Origin: Sulfuriferula multivorans
Lineage (GTDB): Bacteria; Pseudomonadota; Gammaproteobacteria; Burkholderiales; Thiobacillaceae
Assembly (NCBI GenBank): GCA_010365175.1
Contig: JAAFGW010000092.1
Location: 1-10,084 of the forward strand
Reading direction: 5' to 3'
DNA: 10,084 bases
The translations under genes and the position numbers were made by a program. This document shows, one piece after another, positions 1-4,973 of this stretch. Under the pieces are notes generated by a model. It did no database searches, was not told where the DNA came from, and saw only the letters and a program-made list of their open reading frames with translations. Each line of letters begins with the position of its first letter. Positions within the stretch are counted from its first letter, which is position 1.

Positions 1-83
1 CTAACGAATAGCGTTTATCCACCGCCCCGCCCAAGCTGGATTTACCCACCACATTGATTGGCGGTGGATAAACCTTGTTGGAC
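1..83 (-). repeat. attC-like site of an integron cassette, left part cut by the window edge
   Basis: A perfect 14-bp inverted repeat (13-26 with 60-73, 33-nt loop) is flanked by short complementary ends. On the minus strand these read GTCCAAC (83-77), matching the R'' consensus RYYYAAC, and GTTAG (5-1), the start of an R' box (GTTRRRY) that the window edge truncates. This is the layout of an attC recombination site. The reading gains weight from the integron integrase remnant at 2619-2744, whose orientation predicts cassettes running leftward on the minus strand. Against it, the stem shows no obvious extrahelical base and the spacers between the boxes are unequal (3 and 7 nt). It could instead be an unrelated hairpin, such as a terminator or an IS-associated repeat. 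Confidence 0.4.
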
Positions 84-336
84 TGAACCTACCGGAGAGC
101 GGAACCTATGGGGATTGTAAGGTTGAGCTATTGGAAGTCAAACCGGCTGTCATGAGACAAAGGCAGCCGGCAATGCTGAAATGGATATCCCCGCATGATT
201 TCAACGTGCAGATCAGCACAGGAATATCGCCCGAAGCGATGCATAGAAACACTATTCGGCCTGTACGGACGAGCGTCATCCCGGTGGGTGCGAAAGCCAT
301 ACCGCAGGATCAAACTGACGAAGAGAGCAGAATGCT
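84..336. other. Non-coding stretch downstream of the transposase
   Basis: No convincing gene is seen here; the short open frames lack family signals and overlap the expected 3' end of the IS. It contains the repeated GAACCTA (85-91 and 102-108) and two dyads described under oriIS. The rest has no recognisable structure. Confidence 0.5.
102..170 (-). mobile_element. Candidate oriIS end of the IS91-family element with GAAC target tetranucleotide
   Basis: IS91-family elements end downstream of the transposase at oriIS, which abuts a GTTC or CTTG target on the transposase strand and carries subterminal dyads. Here GAAC (GTTC on the minus strand) lies at 102-105, followed inward by a small dyad AACCT/AGGTT (103-107 with 120-124) and a 7-bp hairpin CCGGCTG/CAGCCGG (143-149 with 164-170). 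A second GAACCTA at 85-91 is an equally good boundary, so the true end could be at either copy. The position, about 170-235 bp past the transposase stop, is reasonable. The family rule is known; the placement is inference. Confidence 0.35.
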
Positions 337-1506
337 TCATGGTGGCCCTTGAGGTGGTGGGCGCGGCAAGGGTGAAGGCGGAAGCGCCTCGACCACCACG
401 AAGTGCCCTTCGCCACAGTGCGGACAGTTCAACCACTCGATGCTTGCCACCCGCCGCATGAACTCCGTCACCGACTCCACTAGCACAAGATCAGGTACAG
501 GTGCCTCCAGCGCGGCACGCGCTGCGGCAAGGTTGGCCGCCTTGTGTGCCGGGCCAATCAGCCCGTAGTGGCGGATGCGCTTGAAGCCGTTGGGCAACAC
601 ATGCTGCATGAAGCGCCCGATGAACTCGCTCGCCGCCAGCTGCACCACCTTCTTGCGGTTGCCGTTGGCGGAATCGCGCATGCGGAAACGGACGATGCCG
701 CCCTCCATGCCGAGGATGCGTTCGTTGGAAATAGCCACCCGGTGCGTGTAGCGCCCCAGATACTCCAACACCTGCGCCGGGCCGCCCAATGGTTGCTTGG
801 CGTAGACCACCCAGTCGTGGCGGCGCAATTTCGCAAACAGATCGCGCCATGCCGTGTCACTCTTCGCGCAATCGTGGCGCAAGCTGCCAGCCTTGCGCGC
901 CGCATTGAGCGCGTCGAGAAACTTGCCGCGATACACGCCGGAGAGTGCTCGCACCGGAAACAGGAAGCCGCGTTTCGAGTTCACCCAATTGCCGCCAGCC
1001 GCCAACGCCCCGCCCGCCACCAAGGCATGCACGTGGATATGCCGACCGAGGTCCTGCTTCCAGGTATGCAGCACCAGCGTAAAGCTGGGCGTGCCGCCCA
1101 GCCAGCGCGGGTTGGCGGCGAACTCGTTAAGCGTGGCGGAGACGGCATTGAACAGCAGCGCGTAGAGCGCGCGCGAATCGCAGCCTGCCAGCCCGTTGAT
1201 CGCGTGCGGCAAGGTGAACACCAGATGGAAATACGGCACCGGCAACAGCTCCCGCTGGCGTGCCGCGAGCCAGGCCTCTTTAGCACGCGTCTGGCACTGC
1301 GGGCAATGCCGGTTGCGGCAGGAGTGATACAGATAGCGCAGCATGCCGCAATGGTCGCAACACTCGACATGCCCGCCCAGCACAGCGGTACGGCAGGCGA
1401 CAATAGACCGCCACGCCTTCTCCTGGACGGCGGATAGAACGTGCGACGCGAGATAGGGCCGGCCGTGAGTGCGCAGAATATCGGCCAAGCCCACAGCGTG
1501 GGCCAC
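337..1506 (-). CDS. IS91-family transposase (HUH/Y2 single-strand endonuclease)
   Basis: This 389-residue protein would nick one strand at oriIS and drive rolling-circle-type transposition. Residues 1-75 hold the N-terminal zinc-binding region, with cysteines at C50, C53, C63, C68 and C71. The metal-binding HUH motif lies in GRHIHVHALVAGG (H158 and H160). The nucleophile region is EYLGRYTHR, giving a YxxxY pair (Y249, Y253) as in IS91 Y2 transposases. A CPHC pair near the C terminus (361-364) could be a second zinc knuckle, followed by a proline-rich tail. The start is GTG, six bases after the recombinase stop, with no clear ribosome binding site, so translation is probably coupled to the upstream gene. 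Length is usual for the family and no break is seen. Confidence 0.93.
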   Translation of the reverse strand: MAHAVGLADILRTHGRPYLASHVLSAVQEKAWRSIVACRTAVLGGHVECCDHCGMLRYLYHSCRNRHCPQCQTRAKEAWLAARQRELLPVPYFHLVFTLPHAINGLAGCDSRALYALLFNAVSATLNEFAANPRWLGGTPSFTLVLHTWKQDLGRHIHVHALVAGGALAAGGNWVNSKRGFLFPVRALSGVYRGKFLDALNAARKAGSLRHDCAKSDTAWRDLFAKLRRHDWVVYAKQPLGGPAQVLEYLGRYTHRVAISNERILGMEGGIVRFRMRDSANGNRKKVVQLAASEFIGRFMQHVLPNGFKRIRHYGLIGPAHKAANLAAARAALEAPVPDLVLVESVTEFMRRVASIEWLNCPHCGEGHFVVVEALPPSPLPRPPPQGPP

Positions 1507-1512
1507 GACAGC

Positions 1513-2364
1513 TTAGCTGCGGACTGTGTCGAGCAACTCCAGCGGCGAGGTGGTGCCGGTCAGCTTGTGGTGCGCCAAGTGGAAGTAGCGCATGGTGGTC
1601 GACACGTGACCGTGGCCGAGCAGGCGCTGGATGGTATGGATGTCGACACCGGATTCCAGCAGGTGGGTGGCGAAGCAGTGGCGTAGGGTGTGGATGCCGC
1701 CCGCACGCCCAAGCCCGGCTTTGTCTCGCGCAGCACAATACATGCGCTGCGCAGTCTTGGCATCTATCGGCCCGATGCCGGATGGGTTGGGGAACAGCCA
1801 GGTACGCGGGCGACACAGGCGCCAGTAATCGCGCAAGGTTTCCAGCAAAGCGGGAGAAAGCATCGTGTAGCGATCACGGTCGCCCTTGCCCCCGCGCACC
1901 TTGAGGCACATCCGGTCCGGGGCGCTCTCGATGTCCGCCGGTTGCAGCGCACACACTTCAGATACGCGCAGCCCCGCAGCGTAAGTGACCATCAGCAGGG
2001 TGCGGGCGCGCAGGTTCGATGCCGCTGCAAACACCCGGGTCACCTCGTCCCGCGAGAGGATGCGCGGTAGGGTCTTGGGCACTTTCGCCATCGGGATGTC
2101 GAATCTGGTTTGAGGCCGTTTCAACACCCGGTCGAACAGGAAACGGCAGGCACTGGCAACCATGTTTACGCTGGAGTAAGCGAGACGGCGCTCGACGATC
2201 AGATGCAAGAGGTAATCCTGCACCTCTTGCGCTGAAAGCAAATCCGGCGCGCAGCGGTAATGCTTTGCCAGCCCTTTAACCGCAGCCAGGTAAGATCCCC
2301 GCGTGCGCAGCGCAAACCCGCGCAACACCATTGCATCGTCCATCTGTTGACGTAATGTCTTCAT
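1513..2364 (-). CDS. Tyrosine recombinase/integrase of the IS91-family element
   Basis: This is a 283-residue phage-integrase-family protein. The N-terminal SAM-like core-binding domain spans about residues 1-90 and the catalytic domain about 100-275. All catalytic residues are visible: R133 in AAGLRVSEV, K160 in RGGKGDRDR, HTLRH (H225, R228), H251 in LLGHGH and the nucleophile Y260 in TTMRYFH. It resembles XerC/D-like accessory integrases found upstream of the transposase in some IS91-family elements; their role in transposition is unclear. The ATG at 2364 is chosen because AAGGAG (2376-2371) lies six bases upstream; a longer reading from a TTG at 2406 would begin inside the leader hairpin. 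The frame is intact. It precedes the transposase by six bases, so the two are probably co-transcribed. Confidence 0.9.
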   Translation of the reverse strand: MKTLRQQMDDAMVLRGFALRTRGSYLAAVKGLAKHYRCAPDLLSAQEVQDYLLHLIVERRLAYSSVNMVASACRFLFDRVLKRPQTRFDIPMAKVPKTLPRILSRDEVTRVFAAASNLRARTLLMVTYAAGLRVSEVCALQPADIESAPDRMCLKVRGGKGDRDRYTMLSPALLETLRDYWRLCRPRTWLFPNPSGIGPIDAKTAQRMYCAARDKAGLGRAGGIHTLRHCFATHLLESGVDIHTIQRLLGHGHVSTTMRYFHLAHHKLTGTTSPLELLDTVRS

Positions 2365-2371
2365 CTTCGTC

Positions 2372-2409
2372 TCCTTGATCGAATCGGGGACATCCCCCGC
2401 GATCAAGGA
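2372..2409 (-). promoter_or_regulatory. Leader hairpin that buries the recombinase ribosome binding site
   Basis: On the minus strand a 9-bp perfect arm pair, TCCTTGATC (2409-2401) with GATCAAGGA (2380-2372), encloses a second 5-bp pair, CGGGG (2399-2395) with CCCCG (2389-2385) and loop GATGT. Most of the AAGGAG Shine-Dalgarno of the recombinase (2376-2371) lies in the 3' arm. Transcripts entering from outside the element would contain the whole hairpin and be translated poorly, whereas a transcript starting inside the hairpin would escape. Such SD-masking is known in other insertion sequences; its use here is inference. Confidence 0.65.
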
Positions 2410-2618
2410 TCGAAGATTTCTACGTGAATTGCAGCAAGGTAAATCGGGAAGCTAAAGGGGAAACGCTGGGGCAGCACGCCACCGCGTTAGCGGTTTAGTT
2501 CAACGTTAAGTAGACACCGTTGACGGTGTATATCCAAAAATCCAAAAGGTGTATAACACGGTTTGTTTCATGGCAAGTTGTTGTTCTAGTTAAAGCTGGC
2601 CTTTGATAGGGGACGCAT
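2410..2618. other. Intergenic region: IS ter end, candidate attI and intI leader
   Basis: This stretch must contain both the outer end of the IS and the leader of the integron integrase remnant. On the minus strand GTTGAAC (2504-2498) fits the attI core consensus GTTRRRY, about 115 bp from the intI start, a sensible distance. Also visible are a 7-bp palindrome ACACCGT-TG-ACGGTGT (2514-2529), a small dyad ACCGC-GTTA-GCGGT (2481-2494) and a repeated GGTGTATA in AT-rich sequence before the intI start, which may be promoter or integrase-binding sequence. No well-spaced -35/-10 pair could be fixed. The attI call rests on a short degenerate motif plus context. Confidence 0.3.
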
Positions 2619-2744
2619 ATGCAAACTGAAAACACACCGGTTGTTCAACCACCCAAACTGCTCGACCAGGTGCGAGATCGAATCCGGGTCAAGCATTACA
2701 GCATCCGCACCGAAACGCAATGTGTTCAGTGGGTTATGAGATAA
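2619..2744 (+). pseudogene. intI: Truncated integron integrase (N-terminal 41 residues only)
   Basis: The frame starts at ATG 2619 after AGGGGA (2608-2613) and encodes 41 residues. Residues 12-34 include PKLLDQVRDRIRVKHYSIRT, the signature N-terminus of IntI integron integrases, where the SAM-like domain begins. The match fades near residue 38 (QWV) and a stop follows at 2742. The rest of IntI, with the catalytic domain and the intI-specific insertion, is absent from the following sequence in any frame, so this is a deletion remnant. A 7-bp inverted repeat TGAGATA/TATCTCA surrounds the break (about 2736-2757). IntI normally excises and inserts gene cassettes at attI/attC; this fragment cannot. 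Mobilisation here would need an integrase from elsewhere. Confidence 0.75.
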
Positions 2745-2842
2745 AGCCCCTATATCTCACACATCGGCCTATGATCAGTTTGTGCTGCGTTTGCGCGTGA
2801 TGGCAAACCCAGTCTTCTAGATCCGTTGCAAGGAGCATGATC

Positions 2843-2971
2843 ATGGCAAAAGGCCAGGTACGTGGAAACAAGGAAACAAAGAAACCCAAGAAACCGAAGC
2901 AGGTTGCTGTCCCGGTGAGTTCGATCATTCCCCCATCGAAAGCGACCAAGCCGATCAAGCCCCAACACTGA
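2843..2971 (+). CDS. Small basic Lys/Pro-rich protein (42 residues), hypothetical
   Basis: This 42-codon ORF has a strong AAGGAG (2830-2835) seven bases before its ATG. It begins MAKGQVRGNKETKKPKKPK and continues with a Val/Ser/Ile/Pro stretch and a second Lys/Pro tail ending KPIKPQH. Eleven lysines and nine prolines make it very basic and probably unstructured; binding to nucleic acid or ribosomes is possible but is inference. Short proteins starting MAKGQxRxNxExKKPK seem familiar from proteobacterial genomes as hypothetical proteins, but I cannot assign a function. A perfect terminator starts 20 bases past the stop, so it is a complete monocistronic unit, which supports a real gene. Minus-strand frames here are shadows. 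Confidence 0.75.
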   Translation: MAKGQVRGNKETKKPKKPKQVAVPVSSIIPPSKATKPIKPQH

Positions 2972-2980
2972 TTGTTGGGG
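2960..2980 (+). repeat. Hairpin around the stop codon of the small basic protein gene
   Basis: CCCCAAC (2960-2966) pairs with GTTGGGG (2974-2980) around a 7-nt loop that contains the TGA stop. There is no T-run directly after it. It could protect the 3' end of the short mRNA or slow termination, just before the strong terminator at 2991. Confidence 0.5.
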
Positions 2981-2990
2981 TTATCTTTGA

Positions 2991-3018
2991 AAACGCCACC
3001 TCAACGGTGGCGTTTTTT
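2991..3018 (+). terminator. Rho-independent terminator after the small basic protein gene
   Basis: A perfect 10-bp stem, AAACGCCACC (2991-3000) with GGTGGCGTTT (3006-3015), has a 5-nt loop TCAAC and runs into a T tract (3013-3018). The A-rich 5' arm means it may also work partly on the minus strand. Confidence 0.93.
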
Positions 3019-3129
3019 CGTTCGGGTCATGGGTTCATGGCGTCAGGAAATCTGGTTGTCGGGTGCGTTAAAATCTCGATCGGTAGGGAATTGACTAGTG
3101 TCGCACTAACTCCAAACAAACAGGCTTAA

Positions 3130-3159
3130 GCGCGTAATCCTCGAGAGGATTGCTCGCGC
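3130..3159 (+). promoter_or_regulatory. Dyad in the leader of the first cytochrome gene
   Basis: AATCCTC (3136-3142) and GAGGATT (3145-3151) are a perfect 7-bp inverted repeat with a 2-nt centre. Outer arms GCGCG (3130-3134) and CGCGC (3155-3159) extend it. It ends a few bases before the AAAGGAT ribosome binding site of the cytochrome gene. It could be an operator for a dimeric regulator or an mRNA leader structure; the sequence alone does not decide. Confidence 0.45.
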
Positions 3160-3174
3160 CACGAAAGGATAGCC

Positions 3175-3669
3175 ATGTATAAAACGATTTCTCCATGGGT
3201 GCTTGTTTTGCTGGCCGGGTTGTTGAGCGCTTGCGACAAGGCTGCGGAATCGGTTGCAACGCAGGGCGCGCTTTCGCATGATGGCGCCGTTTCGGATGCC
3301 GCTCCGCTGGATCGTAAACTTGGCGTTGCACAGATTGCGCGCGGAAGCGTCATTTTCGAGAAAAGCTGTGCGGAATGTCATGGTGCCAATGGCAAGGGGC
3401 AGCCGGGTGATTGGCGGGTTCGCAATGCGGAGGGCAAGTATCCGCCGCCGCCGCTGGATGACAGCGCCCATGCCTGGCATCACCCTACCGCCGTGTTGAT
3501 GGAAGCCATCCGCGATGGCAGCCCGGGCGGCGAGGGCAACATGCCCGCCTGGAAGGGCAAGCTTTCCGAGCAGGAGATGCAGGACACGGTGGTGTATATC
3601 AAGTCGCTGTGGACCGACCCGGTGTACCGGCTCTGGCTGAAGGTGGAGCAGCAATCGCTGGAGCCCTGA
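3175..3669 (+). CDS. Monohaem cytochrome c, probable lipoprotein (first of a tandem pair)
   Basis: This 164-residue protein has a hydrophobic signal segment ending in the lipobox LLSAC (C20), so it is probably anchored to a membrane facing the periplasm. A low-complexity linker (21-55) follows. The haem c motif is CAECH (65-69) in a class I cytochrome c fold of about 100 residues. GNMPAW (M123) is the likely distal haem ligand, followed by a C-terminal helix typical of cytochrome c and the tail SLEP. It should carry single electrons between a membrane complex and a periplasmic partner; the partner is unknown. AAAGGAT lies upstream of the ATG. The next gene is a paralogue, with strong similarity from PPPPL to the end. 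The context of an autotroph fits an inorganic electron-donor chain, but that is inference. Confidence 0.85.
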   Translation: MYKTISPWVLVLLAGLLSACDKAAESVATQGALSHDGAVSDAAPLDRKLGVAQIARGSVIFEKSCAECHGANGKGQPGDWRVRNAEGKYPPPPLDDSAHAWHHPTAVLMEAIRDGSPGGEGNMPAWKGKLSEQEMQDTVVYIKSLWTDPVYRLWLKVEQQSLEP

Positions 3670-3745
3670 AACCATAGGTTGAAAAATTGAACATTAACCA
3701 GCCGGTGAGCGCGTGCGTTTGCCTGGCTGCTACGGAGTCAAGTGG

Positions 3746-3793
3746 ATGACTGACAAGTACGCGTTTTTATTGGATGGCGAGGGCGTTGCATGA
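3746..3793 (+). CDS. Possible 15-codon leader peptide overlapping the second cytochrome gene
   Basis: An ATG at 3746 with GGAG eight bases upstream opens a 15-residue frame, MTDKYAFLLDGEGVA. Its TGA stop overlaps the start of the next cytochrome gene in the sequence ATGA (3790-3793). This is the geometry of translational coupling. The peptide has no recognised motif or attenuator-like residue run. It may be a real leader that delivers ribosomes to the cytochrome gene, or a chance frame. Confidence 0.35.
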   Translation: MTDKYAFLLDGEGVA

Positions 3794-4257
3794 GTAAGGT
3801 AGCAAGGCTGGCCTTCGCAGTGATGCTGGCCGGACTGATGGCAGGGGGGTGCGAGCGGTGGCCTTTTGGCGAGTCGGGAAAGGGGAAGTCTTCACTCAAC
3901 CGCGATCTGGACTCCGATCAGGTTTTACGCGGTGAGTCCCTATACAAGAAGCATTGCCTGAAGTGCCATGGTGAAGAGGGAAAAGGTCGGGTGCTTGACT
4001 GGCGCATTCGCGATGCTGATGGCCACTTGCCGCCCCCTCCGCTCAGCGACATCGCACGCACGTCGCATTACCCCACCGCAGTGTTGATTGAAATCATCCG
4101 GGAAGGCAGCCCTGCAGGGCAAGGGAAAATGCCCGCATGGAAAGGCAAGCTCACCGAACAGGAAATGCAGGATGTGCTGACCTATATCAAGTCGCTGTGG
4201 TCCGACCCTGTTTACCAGCTTTGGCGCAATATGGAACGGCATTCGCTGGAGGGATGA
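3790..4257 (+). CDS. Monohaem cytochrome c, probable lipoprotein (second of a tandem pair)
   Basis: This 155-residue paralogue of the gene just upstream probably arose by tandem duplication. It has a hydrophobic N-terminal segment ending MAGGC (C21), a slightly atypical lipobox, then a short charged linker. The haem motif is CLKCH (56-60) and the probable distal ligand M114 lies in GKMPAW. The block GKLTEQEMQD and the tail ending SLEG closely match the first copy. The linker is shorter than in copy one, so the haem would sit nearer the membrane. The ATG overlaps the stop of a 15-codon upstream ORF, and an AGGG lies just before it. It is likely a periplasmic electron carrier. Two similar carriers could differ in redox potential, partner or expression. 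Confidence 0.84.
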   Translation: MSKVARLAFAVMLAGLMAGGCERWPFGESGKGKSSLNRDLDSDQVLRGESLYKKHCLKCHGEEGKGRVLDWRIRDADGHLPPPPLSDIARTSHYPTAVLIEIIREGSPAGQGKMPAWKGKLTEQEMQDVLTYIKSLWSDPVYQLWRNMERHSLEG

Positions 4258-4341
4258 AACTTGAGGGCATTTTTTCGCTCTGCTCCCGGGTGGAGATGTA
4301 AAATACCTGCCATAGACCCCCCCATCATCAGGAGTAAACCC

Positions 4342-4737
4342 ATGAGCGAATACGGATTCGACGCCAAGATTAGTGGCCCTTTTAACGACGCTATTGAAAA
4401 AGTGACCAACGCACTGAAAACAGAAGGCTTCGGCGTACTGACTGACATAGACGTGCAGGCCACCTTGAAGGCCAAGCTCGATATCGATGGCCTCCCTTAC
4501 CGCATCCTCGGCGCCTGCAATCCACCGCTCGCGCATAAAGCGATTTCGGCTGAGCCCGATGTCGGCATGCTGTTGCCATGCAATGTGGTGGTCCGTGAAG
4601 AAGAGGATGGCGGTGTGACCGTGTCCTTCCTCGACCCCGGCATCATGGTCAAGCTGGTGAGCAACACCGCCGTGCATGACGTTGCGAACGAAGCGCGTGC
4701 CCGCTTGTTGCGCGTGAAGGACAGCCTGACCGCCTGA
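4342..4737 (+). CDS. DUF302 family protein
   Basis: This 131-residue protein has AGGAG eight bases before the ATG at 4342; an in-frame TTG further upstream (4261) lacks such support. It contains the DUF302 core: N-terminal FNDAIEKVTNALKTEGFGVL, then the conserved block GACNPPLAHKAISAEPDVG followed by LLPCNVVV, and a DPG turn near residue 98. No signal peptide or membrane segment is seen, so it is probably cytoplasmic. DUF302 proteins have no settled biochemical role, and many sit near redox or sulfur-oxidation genes. The Cys pair C59 and C80 falls in the conserved blocks and might bind a metal or be redox active, which is inference. It follows the cytochrome pair by 84 bp on the same strand, so co-transcription is possible. 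Confidence 0.9.
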   Translation: MSEYGFDAKISGPFNDAIEKVTNALKTEGFGVLTDIDVQATLKAKLDIDGLPYRILGACNPPLAHKAISAEPDVGMLLPCNVVVREEEDGGVTVSFLDPGIMVKLVSNTAVHDVANEARARLLRVKDSLTA

Positions 4738-4973
4738 GCCATTTTGCTGGGTATCCGGAATCCAGTGCGGGAATTCCCGGATTCGTTGGCGTATCCAGCG
4801 AATGATGCCCCGGCGTTGACGGAACGGTTAAGGTAAGGTGGGTTCCGATTGCTGGCGCGTGAGATGGAGCGATTCTTTGCCGCAGCCGTGCTGCCAGCGG
4901 CAACGCGCAGTGGGTGGCGCCAGCTTTTACCTGCGAGTATTGCCCTGTAGTGAAATCATGGAGTAAGGCCGCC
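4738..4973 (+). promoter_or_regulatory. Intergenic region with nested dyads before the cbbR-like gene
   Basis: This 236-bp stretch holds no gene. At 4746-4799 three nested dyads share a centre region: GCTGG/CCAGC (4746-4750 with 4795-4799), GAATCC/GGATTC (4758-4763 with 4779-4784), and the perfect 12-bp palindrome CGGGAATTCCCG (4768-4779). No T-run follows, so it is a poor intrinsic terminator. It may be an operator for autoregulation of the LysR-type gene, or an RNA structure ending the DUF302 transcript. No promoter could be fixed with confidence. Confidence 0.4.

Larger units (their letters stand above)
106..2497 (-). mobile_element. IS91-family insertion sequence carrying a tyrosine recombinase and a Y2 transposase (outer limits)
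   Basis: Two minus-strand genes six bases apart, a tyrosine recombinase and then a HUH/Y2 transposase, form the arrangement of the larger IS91-family members, which move by rolling-circle-like transposition and carry an accessory integrase-like ORF. Both reading frames look intact, so the element may be active. The left (ori) boundary is suggested by the GAAC at 102-105 or 85-88. The right (ter) boundary cannot be placed and lies somewhere between the recombinase leader hairpin (2409) and the candidate attI (about 2498), so the end given is an upper limit. IS91 elements leave no target duplication, so none is expected. The element appears to sit inside an integron cassette region. Confidence 0.7.

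Noticed and set aside
84..336. Group II intron end inserted at the attC-like site
   Set aside because: Such introns favour attC, so it was considered, but no domain V/VI-like stem or reverse transcriptase is present.
544..1437. Long plus-strand open frame of 297 codons opposite the transposase
   Set aside because: It mirrors the transposase on the other strand, has Arg/Ala/His-rich shadow composition, and no family signature. High-GC codon use explains its length.
2734..2968. Two overlapping minus-strand frames over the integrase break and small gene
   Set aside because: They overlap the well-supported plus-strand small gene with its SD and terminator, and show no domain.
3050..3110. Sigma70 promoter for the cytochrome unit (TTGTCG, TAAAAT, TTGACT seen)
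   Set aside because: The boxes are not at 16-18 bp spacing in any pairing, so no promoter can be supported.
4914..4973. N-terminal extension of the regulator from GTG 4914
   Set aside because: CbbR proteins start at the RHVTL segment; the TTG at 4974 has a ribosome binding site and fits this.
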